Assembly (NCBI RefSeq): GCF_047549485.1
Contig: NZ_CP180191.1
Location: forward strand, 682,001-746,000
Source: Piscinibacterium candidicorallinum
GTDB lineage: Bacteria > Pseudomonadota > Gammaproteobacteria > Burkholderiales > Burkholderiaceae_C
DNA: 64,000 bases
Reading direction: 5' to 3'
The notes under the pieces are model-generated. The model was given only the letters and a program-made list of their open reading frames with translations, had not been told where the DNA came from and ran no database searches. Shown piece after piece: positions 18,516 to 27,024 of this stretch. Every line of letters starts with the position of its first letter. Position 1 is the first letter of the stretch. The translations under genes were made by a program, and so were the position numbers.

Positions 18516-19763
18516 ATGCTCAATACGCCTTTCTCGCCATGGCCCTCCTTTACTCCGGAGGAAGCAGACGCGGTGCACCACGTACTGCTGTCGAACAAGG
18601 TCAACTACTGGACCGGCAACGAGACTCGTGAATTCGAGCGGGAATTCGCTGCGTGGTGCGGCACCATGTATGCAGTTGCACTGGCCAATGGCACGCTCGC
18701 GCTGGATGTAGCTCTGCAGGCCTTGGGCATTGGTCCGGGCGACGAAGTCATCGTGACGCCTCGCACATTTATGGCCAGTGTGTCCTGTGTAGTAAACGCC
18801 GGCGCAACGCCTGTGTTCGCAGATGTCGAGCCGGAATCTGGCAACTTGTCCGCGCGCACGATCGCGCCGGTGCTGACTGAGCGGACTCGCGCCATTATTT
18901 GCGTGCACCTCGCGGGTTGGCCCTGCGACATGGACCCGATCATGGCGCTTGCAGCACAGCATGGGCTGAAGGTCATCGAGGACTGCGCCCAGGCGCACGG
19001 GGCACGCTACAAGGGGCGGCCGGTCGGCAGTATTGGCCATATTGGGGCCTGGAGCTTCTGCCAGGACAAGATCATGACCACCGGCGGCGAGGGCGGCATG
19101 GTCACGACGAATGATGAGGCTCTGTGGCGTGCAATGTGGGCCTTCAAGGACCACGGCAAGAGCTATGAGGCTGTCTACGAGCGCACCCATCCCCCAGGCT
19201 TCCGTTGGCTGCATGAGTCCTTCGGCACCAACTGGCGGATGATCGAGATGCAGGCGGTGATCGGTCGTATCCAGCTCAAGCGCATGGATGAATGGGGTGC
19301 CCGTCGGCACCACAATGCGCAAAGACTGCGTGCCGCGCTGGTGCCGTTCACGACCGAACGCGGCCCTGTCAGGTTGCCGGCATTCCGCTGCGCATCCTGT
19401 CCCGGCCAGTGCGGCAACGCCCCCTGTATCCATGCGAACTACAAGTTCTATGCCTATGTCCGGCCCGAGAATCTTGCACCGGGCTGGACCCGTGATCGCA
19501 TCATTGACGCCATCGTGGCGGCGGGCGTGCCGTGTTATCAGGGCAGTTGCAGCGAGGTCTATCTGGAGAAGGCGTTTGACGGCACAGCATTCAGGCCTTC
19601 GGCACGCCTGCCGGTTGCGCGACTCTTGGGTGAGACCAGTGTCATGTTCCTCGTTCACCCGACGTTGACCGATGCGGAGATCGAGAAGGCCTGCTCAGTG
19701 ATCCATGACGTACTGACACAGGCGGCGGTCCAGCGTGATGTCGAAACGGCTGCTGTGAAGTGA
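18516..19763 (+). CDS. DegT/DnrJ/EryC1/StrS sugar aminotransferase, PglE-like
   Basis: 415 residues, PLP-dependent. The probable Schiff-base lysine is Lys185 in SFCQDKIMTTGGEGG; the PLP-contacting VIEDCAQAHG (about 153-162) and TPRTFMAS (about 81-88) motifs are present. It would aminate a 4-keto-6-deoxy-HexNAc nucleotide made by the PglF-like dehydratase. A cysteine cluster, Cys292-x2-Cys295-x3-Cys299-x4-Cys304, sits near a conserved HANYKFY segment; it could bind a metal or be structural. The gene follows the PglD-like gene by 15 bp. Confidence 0.9.
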   Translation: MLNTPFSPWPSFTPEEADAVHHVLLSNKVNYWTGNETREFEREFAAWCGTMYAVALANGTLALDVALQALGIGPGDEVIVTPRTFMASVSCVVNAGATPVFADVEPESGNLSARTIAPVLTERTRAIICVHLAGWPCDMDPIMALAAQHGLKVIEDCAQAHGARYKGRPVGSIGHIGAWSFCQDKIMTTGGEGGMVTTNDEALWRAMWAFKDHGKSYEAVYERTHPPGFRWLHESFGTNWRMIEMQAVIGRIQLKRMDEWGARRHHNAQRLRAALVPFTTERGPVRLPAFRCASCPGQCGNAPCIHANYKFYAYVRPENLAPGWTRDRIIDAIVAAGVPCYQGSCSEVYLEKAFDGTAFRPSARLPVARLLGETSVMFLVHPTLTDAEIEKACSVIHDVLTQAAVQRDVETAAVK

Positions 19764-19796
19764 GCGCCGAGCCCACTTTGGATTGGAGCGACGTCC

Positions 19797-21836
19797 ATGC
19801 TTAAGGGGTTGGGCGCAAAGGCGCTTGAGCTGCCGCGATCCGTCAAGAGACTCCTTGTCCTGATCTTGGATGCTGGGCTGTGCATCCTTGCGGTCTGGCT
19901 GGCGTACTACCTCCGACTCGGCGAACTGGTTGCCATTAGAGATCGCCCGATGGAGGTTGCGCTGGCATCCATCGCGCTAGCGCTGCCCATTTTCATCCTG
20001 ACCGGGATGTACCGCGCAATCTTTCGCTACACCGGCTTGCCGGTCATGGTGGCGCTCACAAAGGCCATGGTGCTCTATGCAGTGAGCTTTTGTGCCATGT
20101 TTTCTGTCTTCGGCGTGGAGGGCGTTCCCCGCACGATCGGGCTGATTCAACCCATGGTGCTGTTGATCCTCGTGGCTGCATCAAGAATGGGGGCCCGCGT
20201 CTGGCTTGGCGGGCTGTATCACGATCGCTTGCGCAAGGCAGGGCTTCCCCGTGCGCTCGTCTATGGCGCTGGAAACGCGGGGCGTCAGCTTGCATCTGCA
20301 ATGGCCAATAGCCCGGAAATTCGTGTCGTCGGATTTCTGGACGACGACGACAGACTGCATGGACAGCTGCTCAATGGTCAGCCGATCTACTCGCCGGTTG
20401 AACTGGAAAGTGTTCTGCGGCGCTCTCAAGCCACTGACGTCTTGCTGGCCATTCCTTCGGCACCTCGGTCGAGGCGCAACGAGATTCTGAACCGGCTAAA
20501 GGCGCACAAGGTTGTCGTACGAACCTTGCCAGGCTTGAGTGATATTGCAACCGGCAAGGTGAGCTTGAGTGATGTGCGCGAACTGGACATCGATGATCTG
20601 CTTGGCCGCGAGCCCGTCCAGCCGCATCGCCTCCTGCTGCAGCTGAACATTACAGGCCGGACCGTCATGGTGACGGGCGCCGGCGGAAGCATCGGCAGCG
20701 AGTTGTGTCGGCAGATCCTCAAGTCTCGCCCCAAGACCCTCCTGTTGGTCGAGATCAGCGAGTTCGCGCTGTACCAGATCCAGCAGGAGCTCCAGAGCGC
20801 TCAGCTCAAGGCCATGGTGGATGACGATGGCGAGGGCGAAGCTGCTGCCCGCGAGTTCAATGGCCAGACGAGCATTGTTCCTCTGCTGGCGTCAGTTTGC
20901 GACGAGCGCCGTATGGACTCGATCATGCGTGCATGGAGGCCTTCGACGGTCTACCACGCAGCAGCCTATAAGCACGTGCCGCTCGTAGAGCACAACCCGG
21001 CTGAGGGGGTGCGAAACAACGTCTGGGGCACCTTGGTCTGCGCCGAAGTCGCAAAGCGCAACGGTGTGAAGAACTTCGTACTTGTGAGCACCGACAAGGC
21101 AGTGCGTCCCACCAACATCATGGGTGCAACCAAGCGACTGGCCGAGATGGTGCTGCAGGCACTTGCCGAAACCGCTTCGGGGGCAAGGCGCGGCGGAGCG
21201 GACAGCGTGCAAGCGCGGACCTGTTTCTCCATGGTGCGATTCGGCAATGTGCTCGGCTCAAGCGGCTCGGTGGTGCCACTGTTCCGCGAGCAGATCCGCA
21301 GCGGCGGTCCGATCACGCTGACCCACCCGGAAATCACGCGCTACTTCATGACGATTCCCGAAGCCGCGCAGCTCGTGATTCAGTCGGGCGCGATGGGGAC
21401 CGGGGGGGATGTCTTCGTGCTCGACATGGGACAGCCGGTGAAGATCCTTGATCTGGCGCGCCGCATGGTGGAGCTGGCCGGGCTCACGGTGCGCGATGAG
21501 TCGAACCCCAACGGTGACATCGAGTTCAGCATCACCGGGCTGCGGCCGGGCGAGAAGCTGTACGAGGAGCTGCTGATCGGCGACAACCCGAAGCCCACGC
21601 AGCATCCCCGCATCATGAAGGCGCACGAGCTCTTTCTGCCTTGGGAGGCGCTGCAGCAGCGCCTCACGCAGCTGCGTGCCGCCGTCGATGCGAATGACGT
21701 CCCCGAGATCCGGACCCAGCTGCAGCAGCTTGTGTCTGGCTACCAGCCCAGTGCAGATGTGGTGGACTGGGTCCACGTGGCGTCGCAGGCGGACGCAGCG
21801 CGCGAAGCTGCGGGCCGGGGTGTGGCCGGGGTCTGA
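19797..21836 (+). CDS. Membrane-bound UDP-GlcNAc 4,6-dehydratase, PglF/WbpM-like
   Basis: 679 residues. Four N-terminal transmembrane helices lie at about 17-135. A Rossmann-like GAGNAGR segment (about 157-163) follows, then the catalytic short-chain dehydrogenase domain from about 285 with MVTGAGGSIGSELCRQ and FVLVSTDKAVRPTNIMGATKR. The family (PglF, WbpM, CapD) has Met in place of the catalytic Tyr, as seen here (NIMGATK). It makes UDP-4-keto-6-deoxy-GlcNAc, the first step to bacillosamine-type or QuiNAc/FucNAc sugars. It is the last gene of the plus-strand unit and converges on rmlA. Confidence 0.92.
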   Translation: MLKGLGAKALELPRSVKRLLVLILDAGLCILAVWLAYYLRLGELVAIRDRPMEVALASIALALPIFILTGMYRAIFRYTGLPVMVALTKAMVLYAVSFCAMFSVFGVEGVPRTIGLIQPMVLLILVAASRMGARVWLGGLYHDRLRKAGLPRALVYGAGNAGRQLASAMANSPEIRVVGFLDDDDRLHGQLLNGQPIYSPVELESVLRRSQATDVLLAIPSAPRSRRNEILNRLKAHKVVVRTLPGLSDIATGKVSLSDVRELDIDDLLGREPVQPHRLLLQLNITGRTVMVTGAGGSIGSELCRQILKSRPKTLLLVEISEFALYQIQQELQSAQLKAMVDDDGEGEAAAREFNGQTSIVPLLASVCDERRMDSIMRAWRPSTVYHAAAYKHVPLVEHNPAEGVRNNVWGTLVCAEVAKRNGVKNFVLVSTDKAVRPTNIMGATKRLAEMVLQALAETASGARRGGADSVQARTCFSMVRFGNVLGSSGSVVPLFREQIRSGGPITLTHPEITRYFMTIPEAAQLVIQSGAMGTGGDVFVLDMGQPVKILDLARRMVELAGLTVRDESNPNGDIEFSITGLRPGEKLYEELLIGDNPKPTQHPRIMKAHELFLPWEALQQRLTQLRAAVDANDVPEIRTQLQQLVSGYQPSADVVDWVHVASQADAAREAAGRGVAGV

Positions 21837-21855
21837 GCGTCCGGCGGGTTGAGCT

Positions 21856-22737
21856 TCACAGACCGCGCGCGACGGCACCCAGGTAGGTCCCGTAGCTTGA
21901 CTTGCCCAATGCCGCCGAGAGTTGCAGCAGCTGTTCGCTGCCGATCCAACCCGAGCGGAACGCCACCTCCTCCGGGCTCGCCACTTTCAGCCCCTGCCGC
22001 CGCTCGATGGTGGCGATGAACTGCCCGGCCTCCAACAGGCTGTCGTGCGTGCCGGTGTCGAGCCATGCAAAGCCGCGGCCCATGAGCTCGACCTGAAGCT
22101 GTGAAGCGTCCAAGTAGGCCTTGTTGACATCGGTGATCTCCAGCTCGCCACGCGGGCTGGGCTTCAGGCCCTTGGCAATCTCCACCACCTGCTCGTCATA
22201 GAAGTACAGGCCAGTGACGGCGAAGTTGCTTTTGGGGGTCTTGGGCTTTTCTTCGATCGAGACGGCGCGCTGCTTGGCGTCAAACTCCACAACGCCATAG
22301 CGCTCCGGATCCTGCACATGGTAGGCAAAGACCGTGGCGCCGCTCGTGCGCTCATTGGCGTTCTTGAGGAGACCTTGCAACTCGTGGCCGTAGAAGATGT
22401 TGTCGCCGAGCACCAGCGCGCTTGGGGCGCCGTCCAGGAATTGCTCGCCCAGAATGAAGGCCTGGGCCAGGCCGTCAGGGCTGGGCTGCACGCAATAGCT
22501 CAGACTGATGCCCCACTGGCTCCCGTCGCCCAGCAGCTGCTGGAAGCGCGGCGTGTCTTGCGGTGTACTGATGACCAGAATCTCGCGAATGCCCGCGAGC
22601 ATCAGTGTGGTGAGCGGGTAGTAGATCATCGGCTTGTCGTACACGGGCAGCAGCTGCTTGCTCACGACGAGCGTGGCCGGGTGCAGGCGGGTGCCGGCGC
22701 CGCCTGCGAGGATGATGCCTTTGCGTGCTTTGCTCAT
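21856..22737 (-). CDS. rmlA: Glucose-1-phosphate thymidylyltransferase
   Basis: 293 residues, the canonical RmlA length when started at [20 protein letters not shown] (22737). The nucleotidyltransferase signature [20 protein letters not shown] and the downstream KPMIYYPL and DNIFYG motifs are intact. It forms dTDP-glucose from glucose-1-phosphate and dTTP, the first step to dTDP-L-rhamnose. It is the last gene of the rmlC-B-D-A operon, 50 bp after rmlD. Upstream in-frame codons add a low-complexity leader and were rejected. Confidence 0.96.
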   Translation of the reverse strand: MSKARKGIILAGGAGTRLHPATLVVSKQLLPVYDKPMIYYPLTTLMLAGIREILVISTPQDTPRFQQLLGDGSQWGISLSYCVQPSPDGLAQAFILGEQFLDGAPSALVLGDNIFYGHELQGLLKNANERTSGATVFAYHVQDPERYGVVEFDAKQRAVSIEEKPKTPKSNFAVTGLYFYDEQVVEIAKGLKPSPRGELEITDVNKAYLDASQLQVELMGRGFAWLDTGTHDSLLEAGQFIATIERRQGLKVASPEEVAFRSGWIGSEQLLQLSAALGKSSYGTYLGAVARGL

Positions 22738-22787
22738 GGTCGGGCTCGTTGTCGTTCTTGGGGTGAAGAGGGGCGCTGCGTAGCCAA

Positions 22788-23762
22788 CTAGCGCGTCATC
22801 TGCTGCGCGATGAAGCGGACGGTCCGACGGACCTCCTGCTCCCACTGCGGCAGGTGCAGGCCCAGGCTCTGTTCCAGCTTTGTGCAGTTCAGACGGGAAT
22901 TGTGCGGCCGGGCGGCGGGGGTGGGATACTGACTGCTCGGGATCCCGCCAACCTGCTCGGGCATGACGCGCAGCGCCACGCCTGCCGCGCGCGCCCCGTC
23001 CAGCACGCACTGCGCGTAGGCCTGCCAGGTGGTTTCGCCCGCCGGGGCGAGGTGGTAGGTGCCGCTGAGTGAAGTGCTAGTGAGTGCGGCACCGGCTGCG
23101 GCCTGTGCAGCGGATGGCGCGTTCAACCATGCGCGAATCGCATGGGCCGTGACGTCGGCAATCAGGCTGGCCGGCGTTGGTGCGCCCCATTGGTCGTTGA
23201 CGACATTGAGGCTGTCGCGCGTCTGAGCCAGCCTCAGCATGGTCTTGGCGAAGTTCTGGCCGTACAGCCCATACACCCAGCTCGTCCGGAAGATGAAGTG
23301 CGCACAGCCGGTGGCGCGAATGGCCTCTTCGCCCGCCAGCTTGGTGCGGCCGTAGGTGTTGAGCGGTCCGGTGGCGTCGGTCTCGCTCCACGCGTCGTTG
23401 CCGCTGCCAGCAAACACATAGTCGGTGGAGTAGTGCACCAGCAGTGCGCCATGCGCCTTGGCCCAGGTGGCCAGCTGCGCCACCGCATGGTGGTTGATGC
23501 GGTCAGCGAGTTCGGGTTCGCTTTCGGCCTTGTCGACAGCGGTGTAGGCGGCGGCATTGACGATGACGCTGGGTGCGATGTGGTCCACCGCTGCGGCCAG
23601 CGCCTCCAGCTGGCTTAGGTCGCCGACCACAGTTTGGCCGCGCCAGTCGGTGAGCTGCCGATCCAGCGCAATCAGCTCACCCAGCGGCGCGAGTGCGCGT
23701 TGCAGCTCCCAGCCGACCTGGCCGTTCTTGCCCAAGAGCAGGATGCGCATCGGGGCACTCAT
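22788..23762 (-). CDS. rmlD: dTDP-4-dehydrorhamnose reductase
   Basis: 324 residues, an SDR protein with [16 protein letters not shown], the active-site [10 protein letters not shown] segment and the [10 protein letters not shown] motif (Tyr and Lys). It carries out the final reduction giving dTDP-L-rhamnose. The start at 23762 (MSAPMRIL) has a GAGG Shine-Dalgarno six bases upstream; an ATG 12 bp downstream is an alternative. It is slightly longer than the family norm of about 300 residues owing to small insertions near residues 225-240. Confidence 0.95.
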   Translation of the reverse strand: MSAPMRILLLGKNGQVGWELQRALAPLGELIALDRQLTDWRGQTVVGDLSQLEALAAAVDHIAPSVIVNAAAYTAVDKAESEPELADRINHHAVAQLATWAKAHGALLVHYSTDYVFAGSGNDAWSETDATGPLNTYGRTKLAGEEAIRATGCAHFIFRTSWVYGLYGQNFAKTMLRLAQTRDSLNVVNDQWGAPTPASLIADVTAHAIRAWLNAPSAAQAAAGAALTSTSLSGTYHLAPAGETTWQAYAQCVLDGARAAGVALRVMPEQVGGIPSSQYPTPAARPHNSRLNCTKLEQSLGLHLPQWEQEVRRTVRFIAQQMTR

Positions 23763-23954
23763 ATGTGCCTCGTTCGAGCGAAGATAGGCGTGGTGGTCAA
23801 TGCGTGAGATGCGACGTCAAAAAGGCGTGCCAAAACAACTGGAGATCCGCTTGCCGCAAGCGGAAACGCGGTGATTGCCATATTCAAGCATCTATTGAAT
23901 ATGAGCATATCTGAACGGCGCTTATCAACCATTGATTGAAAATATCGCTTGCTC
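23763..23954 (-). promoter_or_regulatory. AT-rich rmlB-rmlD spacer with two inverted repeats
   Basis: 192 bp between rmlB and rmlD, unusually long for an rml operon. It contains an 8-bp stem with a 3-base loop (TCCGCTTG/CAAGCGGA, 23846-23864) and an AT-rich inverted repeat (TATTCAA/TTGAATA, 23881-23901). An internal promoter or attenuator for rmlDA is possible. I could not find a good -35/-10 pair. Confidence 0.35.
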
Positions 23955-25019
23955 TCAGACCGTCGTCTGCCCGTACTGGGTGTCCAGCCACGTGCGGTAC
24001 GCCCCGCTTCGGACCGCTTCGATCCAGGCGGGGTTGTCCAGATACCAGCGAACGGTCTTTCGAAAACCAGTCTCGAAGGTCTCGGCCGGCGTCCAGCCGA
24101 TCTCGGCCTCGATCTTGGTCGGGTCGATCGCGTAGCGCCGGTCGTGCCCGGGGCGGTCCTTCACGTAGGTGATCAGGTCGGCGTACTTGCCGCTGCTGCG
24201 CGGGCGCAGCTCGTCGAGCAGGGCGCAGATGCCGGTGACGACCTCGATGTTCTTCAGCTCGTTCTTGCCGCCCACGTTGTAGGTCTCGCCCGGCCGCCCC
24301 TTGGCCAGCACCTGGCGGATGGCCTCGCAGTGGTCGCGCACATAGAGCCAGTCGCGGATGTTCTTGCCGTCGCCATACACGGGCAGCGGCTTGCCCTCCA
24401 GCGCGTTCAGGATCATCAGCGGAATGAGCTTTTCAGGGAACTGGAACGGACCGTAGTTGTTCGAGCAGTTGGTGGTGAGCACCGGCAGGCCATAGGTGTG
24501 GTGCCAGGCGCGCACCAGATGGTCGCTGCCCGCCTTGGAGGCGGAGTAGGGGCTGTTCGGCTGGTAGGGCGTGGTTTCGGAAAAGGCCGGGTCGGTGTCG
24601 CTCAAGCTGCCGTAGACCTCGTCGGTGGACACGTGCAGGAAACGGAAGGTGTCTTTTTCTGCGCTGGGTAGCGTGCTCCAGTACGCGCGGGTCTCTTCCA
24701 GCAGGCTGAAGGTACCGATCACATTGGTCTGCACAAAGTCGCCCGGACCATGGATGGACCGGTCCACATGGCTCTCGGCCGCAAAGTGCAGCAGGGCGCG
24801 CGGCCGGTGGGTCTCGATCAGCTGGCGCACCAGCGCGCGGTCGCAAATGTCACCGCGCACTAGTTGCACGCGGCCGGTGGCAATGGCGGCTTCGAGCGTC
24901 TGCGCGTTGCCCGCGTAGGTGAGCTTGTCCAGCACGACGACAGGCTCGTCGCTGTGCTCCAGGTAGTGATAGACGTAGTTGGCGCCGATGAAGCCGGCCG
25001 CACCGGTGATGAGCAGCAT
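23955..25019 (-). CDS. rmlB: dTDP-glucose 4,6-dehydratase
   Basis: 354 residues. It starts [20 protein letters not shown] (Rossmann GxxGxxG). It contains [11 protein letters not shown] with the Asp-Glu catalytic pair, and [15 protein letters not shown] with Tyr and Lys. It dehydrates dTDP-glucose to the 4-keto-6-deoxy form for RmlC. It lies 14 bp after rmlC. Length and motifs match the family throughout. Confidence 0.97.
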   Translation of the reverse strand: MLLITGAAGFIGANYVYHYLEHSDEPVVVLDKLTYAGNAQTLEAAIATGRVQLVRGDICDRALVRQLIETHRPRALLHFAAESHVDRSIHGPGDFVQTNVIGTFSLLEETRAYWSTLPSAEKDTFRFLHVSTDEVYGSLSDTDPAFSETTPYQPNSPYSASKAGSDHLVRAWHHTYGLPVLTTNCSNNYGPFQFPEKLIPLMILNALEGKPLPVYGDGKNIRDWLYVRDHCEAIRQVLAKGRPGETYNVGGKNELKNIEVVTGICALLDELRPRSSGKYADLITYVKDRPGHDRRYAIDPTKIEAEIGWTPAETFETGFRKTVRWYLDNPAWIEAVRSGAYRTWLDTQYGQTTV

Positions 25020-25033
25020 GAGAGTTCTGGTGT

Positions 25034-25603
25034 CTAGAGCGAGGCTTTGAAATCCGCCCAGCTTCCGGCGGCGGCGTCCTTGGTGGCAAGCAGGGCGGGG
25101 TTCACGGCATCCGGCCAGTCAATTGCGAGATCCGGGTCATCCCACCGGATCGAACCTTCGGCCGCCTTGTTGTAGAGATCGGTCGTCTTGTAGAGGAAGT
25201 GCGTGTCGTCTTCCAGCGCCACAAACCCGTGGGCATACCCCTCGGGAATCCAGAGCTGGAGTTGATTGGCAGCGCTCAGTTCCACGCCCGCCCAGCGGCC
25301 GAACGTGGGGCTGTCCGGGCGCAGATCGACCACAAGGTCCCAAGCCGCACCGCGGGCGACGCGTACCAGCTTGCCCTGAGCATGCGGTGACCGCTGAAAG
25401 TGCAGACCGCGCAGCACACCGCGCTGCGAGCACGAGTGGTTGTCCTGCACAAATGGCCGCGGACGCTGAAGACCCAGTTCACCCAGCAGACGGTGAAACG
25501 TCGCTTCGTTGTAGCTCTCGAAAAACCAGCCGCGCTCGTCACCAAATACGCGAGGCTCAAGAATCAAGACGTCTTGGAAAGGTTCGAGTCGGATTGCGTG
25601 CAT
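25034..25603 (-). CDS. rmlC: dTDP-4-dehydrorhamnose 3,5-epimerase
   Basis: 189 residues forming a cupin fold with [10 protein letters not shown], the [18 protein letters not shown] segment carrying the catalytic His, and the C-terminal [14 protein letters not shown] motif. It epimerises C3 and C5 of the 4-keto sugar. It is the first gene of the rmlC-B-D-A unit, preceded by about 150 bp that should hold the promoter, although no strong promoter motif was recognised there. Confidence 0.96.
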   Translation of the reverse strand: MHAIRLEPFQDVLILEPRVFGDERGWFFESYNEATFHRLLGELGLQRPRPFVQDNHSCSQRGVLRGLHFQRSPHAQGKLVRVARGAAWDLVVDLRPDSPTFGRWAGVELSAANQLQLWIPEGYAHGFVALEDDTHFLYKTTDLYNKAAEGSIRWDDPDLAIDWPDAVNPALLATKDAAAGSWADFKASL

Positions 25604-25754
25604 GGCCTGCCAATGACAAATGATTCCGCAGTCTAGCGAGAGCGGTCTGGGCTTTCGTCAGATCGTAAGTGCAATCAGCAGAGATCAAGCGCACGCCCAC
25701 AAACCGCACTCGAGTGTGCTGGGCGTCACAAGCAATTGCAGCTACTGCCAAAAG

Positions 25755-25784
25755 AAAAACCCCAGCGCATCGGCTGGGGTTTTT
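25755..25784. terminator. Bidirectional intrinsic terminator of the H-NS-type gene
   Basis: A perfect 11-bp stem (AAAACCCCAGC / GCTGGGGTTTT) with a 6-base loop, flanked by A on the left and T on the right, lies 20 bp past the stop of the H-NS-type gene. It has a U-tract on either strand, so it ends the H-NS transcript and could block read-through towards it. Confidence 0.88.
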
Positions 25785-25804
25785 GAATCAGCGCACCGCT
25801 GAAC

Positions 25805-26137
25805 TCAGATCGCGAAATCCTCGAGCTTCTTGCCAGACGCGATCGCGGCGGCGAGCCAGCGGGGCTTTTGGCCGCGGCCTGCCCAGGTTTGGCCGGTGGC
25901 CGGATCGCGAAACTTTGGCGCCACCGCTGAGCGCTTGTCACCTGAGGTCGCGCGAGGTTTGGCCACCTTTGCGCGCCCACCCAGATCCGCCACGGTCAAA
26001 CCATGTTCGTGCATCAGTGCCTTGACCTGGTCAATCGCACCCTGACGTTTTTCGGCTTGTTCCTTGACCAGCTGCTTTTGCAGCGAAGCCATTTCGGCAG
26101 CCAACTGTTCAATCCGGTTTTGAATCTCAGACATCAC
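25805..26137 (-). CDS. H-NS family nucleoid-associated protein
   Basis: 110 residues. An N-terminal coiled coil (about 1-45) for oligomerisation is followed by a basic linker and the C-terminal DNA-binding motif FRDPATGQTWAGRGQKPRWL (about 76-95), the hallmark of betaproteobacterial H-NS-like proteins (BpH3 type). It binds AT-rich DNA and silences transferred genes. Lying next to an AT-rich glycan locus it could affect that locus, but this is only inference. GAGGGA precedes the start as ribosome binding site. It is monocistronic with its own terminator. Confidence 0.93.
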   Translation of the reverse strand: MMSEIQNRIEQLAAEMASLQKQLVKEQAEKRQGAIDQVKALMHEHGLTVADLGGRAKVAKPRATSGDKRSAVAPKFRDPATGQTWAGRGQKPRWLAAAIASGKKLEDFAI

Positions 26138-26248
26138 GATCCCTCGTTTTGGACTAGGTATATCGAAGATAGCCGATTTTCATATCCAGCGAAGCTTTAG
26201 TTTGTGAGAAATACCAAGAGATTGATTTTTCCGCAACTGCAGTCGGCC

Positions 26249-26773
26249 TCAAACGGTACGCGTCATTAGCGTAGATGCCAGCAGGCTGATGCTGGCTACC
26301 GCGGTAAGCAGTGTGCGTAGATATAGGAATCCCCGACTCCAACCCCAGCGCGATGCGGTGGCCCAATCGAATGCGAGCGCAGCCAGTAAGCCCGCCGCTA
26401 GCCAGAATCCGCGGCTCGGCTGCGCCGGGACGACCCACGCAAGCCACGCCCACAGCGACGGCATCACGCCCCATACCAATCGCCATGTCGGTGCGGCCAA
26501 AGTGCCGAAAGCCTGACGGGTATCTGAAGCGCCTTGGCTTGCCCCGGCCCAGTGCAGTGCGCCGATGAAAGACAGGATGCACGCGGCATATGCATGCTGA
26601 ATGGTCAGTGCGGTTTGCGCGCCGGCGGTTTCCCGCGCGACCCAAACCCAAAGCGCACCCGCGACAAAGGGAATCAAGCCCCCCAAGCCAAGCGCCAGCA
26701 CCGGCCGGGAAAGCGACGCGAAACCACTGGGTGAGGAACTCGTGTGTGCCTGAGCAGGGTTGTCGTTTTTCAT
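26249..26773 (-). CDS. DUF3429 family inner-membrane protein
   Basis: 174 residues (start MKNDNPAQAH; an ATG three codons upstream is also possible). It has about five hydrophobic helices and the IQHAYAACILSFIGALHWAGA segment followed by WGVMPSLWAWLAW, the conserved core of DUF3429 (TMEM69-like) membrane proteins. The function of the family is unknown. It is divergent from the GGDEF-EAL gene. Confidence 0.82.
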   Translation of the reverse strand: MKNDNPAQAHTSSSPSGFASLSRPVLALGLGGLIPFVAGALWVWVARETAGAQTALTIQHAYAACILSFIGALHWAGASQGASDTRQAFGTLAAPTWRLVWGVMPSLWAWLAWVVPAQPSRGFWLAAGLLAALAFDWATASRWGWSRGFLYLRTLLTAVASISLLASTLMTRTV

Positions 26774-27024
26774 CTGGATCATCAATGGGGTAAAGGTTTG
26801 CGTTGCGCATCGCATCCGCGCGAGTTGTGGCAGTTTCGGCGACACGCGAGCAGAAACGTTGCAAGTGTGCTTGAAGCCGGCGCAAATGCGGGTACGCGAT
26901 CGCCGTAGCCTTCATTCTGAAGGCATACTTCCTTGTCTTTTCTCCCGCGGCCCGTGTGGCCGCGCGCACTGATTGCCGCACCCCCACCTGTTTCGTGTCT
27001 GCCAAGCTCTCCGCACTGAATCCC

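Noticed and set aside
23846..23901. Intrinsic terminator after rmlB
   Set aside because: The hairpin lacks an adjacent T-tract on the transcript strand and the operon appears to continue into rmlD.
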